Part shown: piece after piece, positions 54,326 through 64,000 of the stretch
Position numbering within the stretch: position 1 is the first letter of the stretch
How the letters are laid out: the number at the start of each line of letters is the position of its first letter
Assembly: GCA_023055425.1 (NCBI GenBank)
Contig: JALGPY010000033.1
Location: 2,536,908 to 2,600,907, forward strand
Source of the DNA: Linanthus parryae
Lineage: Eukaryota > Streptophyta > Magnoliopsida > Ericales > Polemoniaceae
Length of the DNA stretch: 64,000 nt
Reading direction: 5' to 3'
The notes under the pieces: generated by a model
Database searches by the model: none
Seen by the model: the letters and a program-made list of their open reading frames with translations, nothing else
What the model was told of the DNA's origin: nothing
Translations under genes and position numbers: made by a program

Positions 54326-54574
54326 TGTAACACCCCGTATTTTCTGAATATTTTGACGTATTTTTCGTAAAATTTAAACAGTTATTTTTGAATTATGTGA
54401 CTAGTAGGGGAGGTAATTGCAATTTTGGATAATAATATATAGTTGTTGTTGGGGGTATATTTCGTCTTTTACGAAACGTGTAGTATTTAATACTTGTATT
54501 TTATCTTTATACTATACGTATTGTTATGTCGTACTTATACTCTACCTATACGTATATTATACTATACTTTACAC

Positions 54575-54688
<114 letters not shown>

Positions 54689-54696
54689 AAAAAAAA

Positions 54697-55648
54697 ATGT
54701 TTTTAACCCCTCCTGACTTCTCCCCGTTCCCCAACAATCCCCCATTCCCCAACACACATTTTTCTTTCTTTATTCTCTCTCTCTCTCTCTCTTCCCTCTT
54801 CTCCTATTTCTACTTCCTCCATCTCCCTCTTCCTCCTCCATCACCCGGCACCACCATCACCACCCCCAACGCCATCTCCCTCTCTGCTCTCACCCTCTCC
54901 CTACCCATCTCCCTCTCACTGCATCTCTCTCTCTCTTCTGGTTTTGCCGAGAGAAACCCGCAGCCACCACCAACACCCCCGGTTACCACCACCATCGCCA
55001 ACAACAACATCACCAACTCTCCACCCTCTCCTTCTATCTCCCTCTTCCTCTCTGTTTTGGCGACAAGAAGCAGCAGCAGCTGCAGCGGCAATAGCCGCTG
55101 CCTCCGGCGAACGCCACCACGACCCACCACCACCGAGAACACCCAAACACGACCGCCACCACCTCCAGCTAGCTCTCTCTCTCTCTCCCTCTCAGAACAC
55201 CCGCAGCAGTAGGCGAAGCAGCAGCAGCAGCGGCAACAATGCCGCTGCCTTTCCGACGAGAACCCGCCGGCAAAAATGGCAGCCACCTTCACGGCCACCC
55301 ATCTCTCCCTCCTTCCCACTGTTCTCTCGTTCTCTCCCTTCTCTACCTTGCTCGAATAAGCCACCGAAGGACGAAACAACAGCAGAAACCGTAGGAGCAT
55401 CCAACAACGCCGCCGCCACCTCCATTTTTCCGGCGACCCGAAGAGAGCTTCGAGCCCGCTCAAAACAGAGGCACCCAGCCTCTTCCACCAATCCCCCTGG
55501 CCTCCTGGAGGTCCGATCAGGTCTGTAGAGGTCCAAGACAGAGCCAAGAACCACCGGAGAATAACCCCGTCGGCCACCATCACCGGTGACACTTTCGGCA
55601 CTTCGACCCGTCCCATTTCTTCACCGTTTCTCGCGATTTTTGGACTAG
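54697..55648 (+). other. CT- and CCACC-rich leader-like block of LTR E
   Basis: This GC-richer block starts with CTCTCTCTCTCTCT and ends at a donor-like ACTAG|GTATGC. Overlapping frames on both strands, the longest 268 codons, are Ser/Pro/His- or Gly/Arg-rich low-complexity sequence with no domain. I read it as an untranslated first exon. A spliced model would join 55648 to 56087-56135 and then to 57700, each edge having AG/GT signals. Confidence 0.45.
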
Positions 55649-57694
55649 GTATGCTTGAAATCTTTCCCTGAGTTGTTTTTGGTAATCAAAATCAAGTTTT
55701 AAGGCCTTGAATCCACGTTTTAATCGGTTAGTTTGAATATTCATGTTTAGGGGGTTAAAGTGTCTTTTTCAGAAAGTTTTCAGGGGGTTATAATGTCGTT
55801 TCAGAAACTTTGAGGGAGGTAGATGTCATTTCAGAAACTTTTAGATACTATATGCAGTTTTTAATTCAGATTTATTTATAAAATTATTTTCTCTTAAATT
55901 TATTTAGATTACTATTTATAAATTAATAAGTATATTTTTGGGGGTATATATTATTGAAGAAAATATGTTTTTGGGTTTATAAACAAGATAAAATTAATAT
56001 TTTATTTAAAAAAATAAAGAAGCTAGAAATAAATATAGGATGTATATTTGTTGAGGTTTTATTAAGTTAGAAGCTCCGATTTGTAGGTGACGATTCCGTA
56101 GACGAGACGACTTATATGACGTGCTTTGGATTTTGGTAAGTTAATATGGCTAGCCTCGTGTGCCTTTCTTTCTTTTCGCGTATCGCGTGAGTTATTTGTG
56201 ATATGCTACCGTACTTGATTTATTTGAGTTATTTGCCTATTTTGAAATACTCTTCCTTAAAGTATCGTATGAGAGATGATAATCCAAATCCGAAAATAAG
56301 AATCCGAAAGAAGTACGGCTAAACGAAGTACCAATCAAATCCCGACTACCATATTAGGCCTTGATTGATTAGTTCACAAGCCACAATTATCAAACGTGTT
56401 GTCCTCCCTTCATGTCTAAATATGTTTTTATGCTTTTATGTCTCAAATGTGATTTGTGTTATACGTGTTCGATTTGAAATTTTAAATATTTGTCTAAATG
56501 ATTCTTTGAGAACTATCACGTGAAATTAATAACACGTAATAACGTAAAGTGAAAACAGTTGTGCGGCGGAACCTTATATACACTGTGGTTATGATATTTG
56601 GGATGGCACGGCCACCCATTCTATTTTGATATTTTGCTCGGTTGCAATTAGCCCCGAGTTGCTCCCTGTACTCACCTCTCTGGCCGCAAGAGTCTTAGGG
56701 GGGTGCCGGCACTTAAGGTCTTGGATGCATGCGAGATGGTTGGTTCCATATTATTGGATTGGTTCGTTCCCCGCTACAACTAATTAATAAACATGGTTTT
56801 TCATGAACAAACGGAAATAAATTCTATATGAGATTTTCTCCCTAATTGGGACAGTATTATGAGATTATCCCTAATCGGGACATATGGTGGTTTGAAAATA
56901 ATTGTTTGAAATTATAATCGGCAATTGGTTTAGAGTCTATTACTATACATGTTTTATTTGTCTACTTGGTTTTGAAATACTCTTCTTTTGAAATATTGCA
57001 TGAAATTGGGATCCAAATCTAAATAACAAATCCGAAAGACGAACATCTAAATCCCATTGTGAAATAATTAGAAATAATTTGAACATCTACACTCCTTACA
57101 CGATTCTACACCTTGAAAGAAAATTGGTAATTATGTAAAGTGGAAAGTCGTTGTGCGTGGGTTTGTGCCATATCCATGATACGATACATTTCTGACATAT
57201 TGTGTTGGTTACTGATTATGAGATTATGAGGCTCTGACCTTCTTTTGATTGAGTTATGGTTATGAGGCGCTGTGATGCGAACCTCCTGTGATTGATTTGT
57301 GGTTGTGGGTGCTTTTGCACATATGAGAAAGAGGTTGTGGATTTGATATGGTCACGCCCCGTATCAACTAGTTAATAAAATGGATTTCGGACTCGATTTA
57401 TACGGATATGAGATATCTTGAGATTTAAAGTAATATTGTGATTTGTTAATATCAGTGAGTTCCCGAGATGGACCACATCTTCGGGTTGGAACACGAAATT
57501 TGAGATCGTTGAGTTGGACACACCGAATCAGCTGTGAACGCTTTTCCCGCGAGTTTTTGATATTTATTTATCAACGAATTGGTTATTCCTGTCGTATGTC
57601 TCATCATCTATTTACGTGCTATGGGTGTTAGCTTACTCAGCCGTTTGCTGACTATTTCTTGTAAAAACTGCCTCGGCTTTTGCCATTTTAAAAC
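55649..57694 (+). other. Noncoding interior of LTR E
   Basis: AT-rich sequence without credible genes. It contains two similar blocks around 56220-56340 and 56950-57060 (TTTTGAAATACTCTTC...AATCCGAAAG), an internal duplication. Confidence 0.5.
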
Positions 57695-57994
57695 CGCAGG
57701 TTGGATATCGAGGTGGGGGAACGTTCACGACACAGCAGGATAGAGAAGCTTGATTCCTAGATCATCGATCACGTAGTAATTTGTTTCATATCACTGAAAA
57801 TTGTGTTATTGACTTTTCAAATGTCATTGTTTGTATTGAAATTGTAATAGGCTACGTTTTAAAATGTTATCGATGGTTGTACTAGCTGTGAACCGACGAT
57901 CCTTATCCGTTCCCAATGAGGCTCATCACCTCAGGCGGAGGCATCTCTTCCGAACGTAGGGCCCGGCCGGCCTTGCGGATCGGGGGGGTGTTAA

Positions 57995-59414
57995 TGTTGG
58001 AATAGATGCCCTAGAGGCAATCTAGTTTAGTATGAATTTGTATATGGCTAGAAAATTCATTTATTATTTATTGGATATTTAATATAATGAAGTCCTTAGA
58101 TTTACAATTGTGTTGTTTATCTTAAATATCCCTAGTCAAGTATAATGATTAAATGGGACAATCATCTATAGACTAGTATGGGGTTGGATTGATATGGAGA
58201 TATCACGATCCAACACATAGGTGTGCATTACGGAATGTTGCACTGGATTGACCCATCACCGAGAAGGATACATACATGTTATGTTGAGTCACAAGTGCTT
58301 CTCGCGGTGCAATGGTATTGTCATCCTTAGACTTGAAGTCACTAGATATTCTAGTTGTGGATCATTGTGATCTTGGTAGCGTTAAACGCTACACCGTAAC
58401 TGGGTAGTTATAAAGGCGTGTACTGGATACAATGAGAAGCAAGCTTAGAGATCGTAGTGGACGTAGAGAAGATTTGCCCCTCCCACATAACGGGAGCAAA
58501 TATCCTAGGCCACTCGAAGGATAGTGCTTATAGAATGTCTGGCCAGACTCAAATAAATCAATATAGGATATTGATGTTATTTGCACGAATAAGGCTATTC
58601 CATGGATCGAGAAACTAGGGATTGGATATACGAGTGTGACTTGTATGTATCGTGTCCAATCCGGATATGGAGGCAAAAGGATGAGACAATTACTTGTACA
58701 AGGTTGTCTAGATGACTATTCTATTAGTTGGCTAGAATGGATGTTTTGCTAGAAACCGCTCCATATTAGCAAATAGTTGCTACCAACTAGATAGAACCTA
58801 TGGGGTCACACGCTATATAGAGTTGTACTAGATTAGGGAATTAATTAATTGGATTAATTAATTAGAAGGATCACTTTGCAAACTTAGTAGGGACTAATTT
58901 GCAAGGAAGGGACTAAATTGAATTCTAGTAGGACTAGAATAAGTCCTTTAGGTAGTTAACAAGGAGTTGTTGGACTATATAAAGGACCCTCCTTCCTTCC
59001 TTCCATATAAGTTATGCTCATTAGTGATCATAACTAGAGTGGGAGAGAACAAAGGAGAGAGAGAGCAAGCAACAAGGGCCGAACCCGTCCCTTGCCGCCG
59101 CCCCCTCACCCCGTCGGCCAAAAGAGGGCCGAGCCCCTCTTTTTGTCTCGTTTTGCGTGATTCCTTCACCATCCTCTTATTCCGGGCTAGCACCAAGGAG
59201 TTTGGGAGATCTAGGAGCAACTCTAGGCGTGGATCAACTATAGAGAACGTGAAACTATTCGCGTTTGAAGTCATCAGGGAGAACCCAAAGGTGTGTTTAT
59301 GATTTCTTACCTTTATTATCGTTATGCATCTAGACTTGTGATCCTTGGAGGGTTTTGCATGGCTATTTGTTTGATTATGCTTCCGTTGCGCGATCCGTGA
59401 ATCAAAACCCTACA
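57995..59414 (+). repeat. 5' LTR of Angela F
   Basis: TGTTGGAATAG to CCCTACA, 1420 bp, followed by a perfect TGGTATCAGAGCC primer site at 59416-59428. It is inserted at the right end of LTR E. It closely resembles the LTR of G, less so Angela-1. Confidence 0.92.
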
Positions 59415-59415
59415 G

Positions 59416-59428
59416 TGGTATCAGAGCC
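59416..59428 (+). promoter_or_regulatory. Primer binding site of Angela F (initiator-Met tRNA)
   Basis: TGGTATCAGAGCC is a standard copia primer site, unchanged. Confidence 0.9.
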
Positions 59429-59894
59429 ACAGGTCATAGAGCATAAACGTAGTTTATGTGTTACATTCTTGTTGTTTTACACCTTAATTTGTTGTTTATC
59501 GCGTAAAACAAGACAAATCAAGCATGGGATGCAATTTGTCAAATAATTACCCATAACAAGATCCAATTTTTGCATTGGATGCATGAATTGGTGAGTTTGA
59601 GAAATTTTAGGATCTTAGATCTAGGGTTTGGGCATCCTTGGGGAAGAAGGAGTTCTCCCAAAACAAGGAAACAACCAAACTTGGGCTCCAAGCAAGGGAG
59701 TTGTTTTGGAAACAACTCCCAAGAGGAGGTTCGGCCCCCTAGGGGACCGCCCCCTTGCTTGCCGCCCAAGCTTGGCCGCCCTAAGGGGGCGGGCGGCCCT
59801 AACCCGCCGGCCTAGCTTGCGGGTTTTGGGCCGGGCCGGCCCTAGGGCCTTGTGGTTCACATTGATGGGCCCGGGCAATTGGATTGTTGGGCCC

Positions 59895-61322
59895 TGTTGG
59901 AATAGATGCCCTAGAGGCAATCTAGTTTAGTATGAATTTGTAATTGGCTAGAAAATTCATTTATTATTTATTGAATATTTAATATAATGAAGTCCTTAGA
60001 TTTACAATCGTGTTGTTTATTCTAAATATCCCTAGTCAAATATAATGATTAGTGGGACAATCATCTATAGACTAGTATGGGGTTGGATTGATATGGAGAT
60101 ATCACGATCCAACACATAGGTGTGCATTACGGAATGTTGCACTGGATTGACCCATCACCGAGAAGGCTACATACATGTTATGTTGATTCACAAGTGCTTC
60201 TCGGGTACAATGGTATTGTCATCCTTAGACTTGAAGTCACTAGATATTCTAGTTGTGGATCATTGTGATCTTGGTAGCGTTAAACGCTACACCGTAACTG
60301 GGTAGTTATAAAGGCGTGTACTGGATACAATGAGAAGCAAGCTTAGAGATCGTAGTGGACGTAGAGAGGATTTGCCTCTCCCACATAACGGGAGCAAATA
60401 TCCTAGGCCACTCCAAGGATAGTGCTTATAGAATGTCTAACCAGACTCAAATAAATCAATATGGGATATTGATGTTATTTGCACGAATAAGGCTATTCCA
60501 TGGATCGAGAAACTAGGGATTGGATATACGAGTGTGACTTGTATGTCTCGTGTCCAATCCGGATATGGAGGCAAAGGGATGAGACAATTACTTGTACAAG
60601 GTTGTCTAGATGACTATTCTATTAGTTGGCTAGAATGGATGTTTTGCTAGAAACCGCTCCATATTAGCAAGGAGTTGCTACCAACTAGATAGAACCTATG
60701 GGTTCACACGCTATATAGAGTTGTACTAGATTTGGGAATTAATTAATTGGATTAATTAATTAGAATGATCACTTTGCAAACCCTTGCAAACTTAATAGGG
60801 ACTAATTTGCAAGGAAGGGACTAAATTGTATTCTAGTTGGACTAGAATAAGTCCTTTAGGTAGTTAACAAGGAGTTGTTGGACTATATAAAGGACCCTCC
60901 TTCCTTCCTTCCTTATAACTTATGCTCTAGAAAGAACATAACAAGAGTGGGAGAGAACAAAGGAGAGAGAGAGCAAGCAACAAGGAGGCCGACGCCACCC
61001 TTGCCGCCGCCCCTCGTCCCCGACGCCAAAAGAGGGCCGAGCCCCTTCTTTTGCCTCATTTTGCGTGATTCCTTCACCCTCCTCTCATTCCGGGCTAGCA
61101 CCAAGGAGATTGGAGATCTAGGATCAACTCTAGGCGTGGATCAACTATAGAGAACGTGACACTATTCGCGTTTGAAGTCATCAAGGAGAACCCAAAGGTG
61201 TGTTTATGATTTCTTACCTTCACTATCGTTATGCATCTAGACTTGTGATCCTTGGAGGGTTTTGCATGGTTGTTTGTTTTATTATGCTTCCGTTTGCGCG
61301 ATCCATGAATCAAAACCCTACA
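59895..61322 (+). repeat. 5' LTR of Angela G
   Basis: 1428 bp, TGTTGGAATAG to CCCTACA. It has TATATAAAG near 60882, as the other Angela LTRs do at the same place. Confidence 0.92.
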
Positions 61323-61323
61323 G

Positions 61324-61336
61324 TGGTATCAGAGCC
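61324..61336 (+). promoter_or_regulatory. Primer binding site of Angela G (initiator-Met tRNA)
   Basis: TGGTATCAGAGCC, unchanged, lies two bases after the LTR. Confidence 0.9.
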
Positions 61337-63007
61337 ACAGGTCATAGAGCATAAACGTAGTTTATGTGTTACATTCTTGTTGTTTTACACCTTAAATTGT
61401 TGTTCATCGCGTAAAACAAGACAAATCAAGCATTGGATGCAATTTTTCAAAGAATTAATCATAACAAGACCCAATTATTGCATTGGATGCATGAATTGGT
61501 GAGTTTGAGAAATTTTAGGATCTTAGATCTAGGGTTTGGGCATCCTTGGGGAAGAAGGAGTTCTCCCAAAACAAGGAAACAACCAAACTTGGGCTCCAAG
61601 CAAGGAGGTTGTTTTGGAAACAACCTCCATAAGGAGGTTCGGCCCCCTAGGGGACCGCCCCCCTTGCTTGCTGCCCAAGATTGGCGCCCTAAGGGGCCGG
61701 GCGGCCCTAACCCGCGGGCCTAGCTTGCGGGTTTTGGGCCGGGCCGGCCCTAGGGCCTTATGGTTCACTTTGTTTGGGCCCGGGCAATTGGATTGTTGGG
61801 CCCATGGACCGTTTTAACCCTAGAAATCCTAAAATCAATTAAAATTGACCAAGCGCGTTAAAATTGGATTTTAACTGTTTATGTGCAAATCGCATGGTGA
61901 TTGGATATGGCCTTAGGATGTGGTTTGATGTGGATGTTTAAATTTGTGTTTTGGTTTTACGGCCTGCGAGCTGATCAATTAATTGTAATAATTAATTAGG
62001 GTGTTATGGCCTGCGTGCCATTTTTTTTCTCAACTTGTGAGATTTATTTTATTTAGTATAGATATTAGCTAGTGCTAGATAAAGTAGATTGTTAGCCAAG
62101 ATTGGAGAAAAGAAGCCCGAAAGCCAAAAGGAGCCACAAAAGATGAAGCATGGAGCATGGAGCATTCCACATGACTATGAAGGATAGACCAAAAGATCAA
62201 GACGCATGGAGATGTGTTTGCTTTTAGGGTTCATAGATAATTCCATTGGCTTGGAATTATCTTAGTCTAGAAAAGGCCATATCCACATCACGTTTAATTT
62301 CTGTTTTGTGGTTGTTTATTTATTGTCTTATTATTTGTGTGGTTGGTGTATGGATGATGCATGCAATTAGGATAATAAGATAATTAGACAACCCGGATCT
62401 ATTATTTGGAGTTGTGCCCAAACTCAAATAGATAGATTAGTTCATATTGATCAACAAAATAATTAAAATTGAAAAATCCCTCAAATTTTAAATATTGTGT
62501 TCTTGCCTTCTCGTTATTTAAACACTCATTATCATCATTATTTATCAAGTTCGTGCGTGCCAAAGCATGGCGACTTGGTTCATAATGATGGAATGCGATG
62601 GCACGTAACAATGTGCAATTGTTTGTATAAGAGGTTGAACACAACTAGGCTATTAATTTGATTAAGAAACCTAGAGGCAATCAATTCGGATTATCCATAT
62701 GGATGGATAAATAAGGAGTTATTTGCCCGATTGAACCAAGAGTTGCATATGGGATGCAATTGGAAATCGTTCCTACCTAAGAAGTAGTCGAATTATGGGT
62801 GACTTGCCAAAGCAAGCTCATAAGGAGATGAAAAAGATGGATCTTGGCCTACTAGAAAATATAATGATATTTTCCGCATTAATATCTTGAGGGTTATTAA
62901 TCCGTAGAAAAATAGTGGGAGCTATATTTAATAAACTAGCCATTATTAAATATAGTCAAAATTCATAAATACTTAAACTTGCGTATTTTCCTTTTGTAGA
63001 ATTCCAA
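61337..63007 (+). other. Untranslated leader of Angela G
   Basis: 1.67 kb, collinear with 1715-3347 of Angela-1. It has a GGCCGGGCCGGCCC-rich block near 61735. No conserved gene; short frames are not kept between copies. Confidence 0.8.
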
Positions 63008-64000
63008 ATGGAAAACAACTCATCGAGTTCACAACATTCCCTACGATCTGTCCTTGAGAAGGACAAGCTCTCTGGAACCAACTTTCTTGATTGGTACAGA
63101 AACTTGAGAATTGTTCTCAAGCAAGAGAAGAAACTGTACGCAATAGAGGAGCATGTTCCAGAAGGTCCAGAGAACCAGACACCTGTTGCCTTAAAGGCGT
63201 ATCAAAAGCGTGTTGATGACGCTAATGATGCGGCCTGCCTAATGCTTTGCACCATGACCTCTGAGCTTCAGAAGCAACATGAGAACATGAATGTTGTCGA
63301 TATGATCGAACATCTAAAGCAGCTCTTTCAAGAGCAGGCGAGGGTAGAGAGGTATGAGGTCTCAAAGGCACTGTTCAAATGTCATCTGGCAGAAGGGAAC
63401 CCGGTGGGACCCCATGTACTCCGAATGATCGGGTACTTGGAGAATCTCGCCCGGCTTGGGTTCCCGGTCGGCCAAGAGTTGGCAACCGATCTCGTGTTGC
63501 AATCGTTTCCCGAGAGTTATGGACAGTTCATTATGAACTATAACATGAACGAGATCGTTAAACCACTGCCAGATTTGCTCAACATGTTGAGGACGGCTGA
63601 ACAGAGCATCAACAAGGGTAAGGGCAAGGCCATTATGATGGTGCATAAAGGACAGGGCAAAAAGTTTGCATCTTCCTCCAAGGGCAAAGGCAAGTCAGTT
63701 GCCAAGTCCAAGGAACAAGCCCTTAAGCCTGTTGGTGGCATTGCCAAGGTCGTGACTAAGGGTGAATGTCACTACTGTAGTCAACCTGGACACTGGAGGA
63801 GGAACTGCCCAAACTATCTGGAGGACAAGAGGCTTGGAATAGTGATTCCACCACCACCAGGTATTTTTGTTGTAGATGTCAATTTAACTGTCTCTACATC
63901 ATGGGTATTAGATACTGGATGTGGATCTCATATTTGTCGAAATATGCAGGATCTAAAGAGAAGTAAAAGATTGGCTAAAGGAGAGGTAGATCTGCGCGTT
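63008..64000 (+). CDS. Angela G gag-pol, N-terminal 331 codons (gag, zinc knuckle, protease start), intact
   Basis: The frame begins MENNSSSSQHSLRSVLEKDK and is open for exactly 331 codons to the last base. It holds the copia gag domain (NFLDWYRNLRIVLKQEKKLY at about residues 28-47; ATDLVLQSFPESYGQF near 163), a Lys/Gly/Ser-rich basic stretch (about 215-240), a CCHC knuckle CHYCSQPGHWRRNC (about 256-269) and the protease active site VLDTGCGSHIC (about 300-310). Gag makes the cytoplasmic particle, the knuckle binds RNA and the protease cuts the polyprotein. Angela-1 has the same gene with stops. No stop or frameshift is seen. It is probably translated from LTR-driven mRNA. Confidence 0.93.
   Translation, partial: MENNSSSSQHSLRSVLEKDKLSGTNFLDWYRNLRIVLKQEKKLYAIEEHVPEGPENQTPVALKAYQKRVDDANDAACLMLCTMTSELQKQHENMNVVDMIEHLKQLFQEQARVERYEVSKALFKCHLAEGNPVGPHVLRMIGYLENLARLGFPVGQELATDLVLQSFPESYGQFIMNYNMNEIVKPLPDLLNMLRTAEQSINKGKGKAIMMVHKGQGKKFASSSKGKGKSVAKSKEQALKPVGGIAKVVTKGECHYCSQPGHWRRNCPNYLEDKRLGIVIPPPPGIFVVDVNLTVSTSWVLDTGCGSHICRNMQDLKRSKRLAKGEVDLRV

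Larger units (their letters stand above)
57995..64000 (+). mobile_element. Angela F: Ty1/copia element, interrupted by G and running out of the window
   Basis: Only the 5' LTR, PBS and 480 bp of leader (59415-59894) are seen before G interrupts at GGGCCC. The leader matches G's leader (for example CTTGGGGAAGAAGGAG near 59637 and 61545). The rest should follow G beyond base 64000. Confidence 0.8.
59895..64000 (+). mobile_element. Angela G: Ty1/copia element with intact gag-protease frame, open at window end
   Basis: LTR 59895-61322, PBS 61324-61336, leader, gag ATG at 63008 and an open frame to 64000. Five bases before the LTR are GGCCC, the expected left duplication. It is the youngest-looking element here: the coding sequence is unbroken and it sits inside another Angela copy. 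Pol and the 3' LTR are outside. Confidence 0.9.

Noticed and set aside
54810..55616. 268-codon minus-strand frame and overlapping 194-codon plus-strand frame in LTR E
   Set aside because: Low-complexity Gly/Arg/Glu or Ser/Pro sequence without a domain, overlapping frames on the other strand, in a CT-rich leader-like block.

Overview
This window is nuclear DNA of a flowering plant and is made almost entirely of transposable elements nested in one another. I see no host protein gene, rRNA or tRNA gene. The plant origin follows from Ty1/copia elements of the Angela (BARE-like) type, whose LTRs begin TGTTGGAATAGATGCCCTAG and whose primer site pairs with initiator-Met tRNA. It also follows from Athila-type Ty3/gypsy elements with an Asp-tRNA primer site (TGGCGCCGTTGCCGGGGA) and LTRs beginning TGATAAC. 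The repeat density suggests heterochromatin; the species cannot be told from the sequence.

Layout. Angela-1 (284-38553, + strand) is proven by a shared ACTAT target duplication. Its gag is split by gypsy element A (+), whose intact block runs 5890-33186 and is preceded by an orphan copy of A's own 3' noncoding region (3695-5889). A's RNase H region is split by gypsy element B (- strand, 11287-24848, duplication GATGC). The 3' LTR of Angela-1 carries a Mutator-like element with long terminal inverted repeats (36807-37984). Next come nested small DNA transposons (about 38570-40870). A hairpin-rich LTR of a fourth gypsy element, D (+), follows; it is split by element C (- strand, 41899-50248, duplication GCAAG). 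D's LTR end, primer site and broken gag lie at 51300-54122. D's gag is cut by a CCGG-rich repeat that holds a long LTR, E (54326-57994). Two Angela copies, F (from 57995) and G (from 59895, inside F), run out of the window. G has an unbroken gag-protease frame to base 64000, the only intact retrotransposon coding sequence here; all others carry stops, frameshifts, deletions or lost catalytic residues.

The most interesting signal is a shared cis-acting architecture in gypsy elements A, B and C, and partly D. (1) Each LTR has an array of short palindromes whose sequence is private to the element (CTTCGTACGAAG in A, TGCGTATATACGCA in B, GACTGGTCTTAAGACCAGTC in C, hairpins of GACGAG/CTCGTC in D). 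In A, B and C the array sits about 72-84 bp upstream of a TATA-like box. (2) In A and B the same array recurs inside the element, again upstream of a TATA-like box, ahead of a third gene, ORF3. A's ORF3 protein has a basic segment and a long acidic tail. (3) A pair of small hairpins, GGTCG/CGACC then TTGGG/CCCAA, stands between the pol or protease frame and the 3' part of all three. (4) The 2-kb noncoding 3' region of each holds three copies of AGTGTGGGGGW, about 0.8-1.1 kb apart, the last being the polypurine tract at the LTR. (5) Element C has lost reverse transcriptase, RNase H, integrase and ORF3, yet keeps features 1, 3 and 4. My working inference is a self-regulating retrotransposon system: element-specific palindromic operators, an internal ORF3 promoter, and an ORF3 product that may bind those operators.
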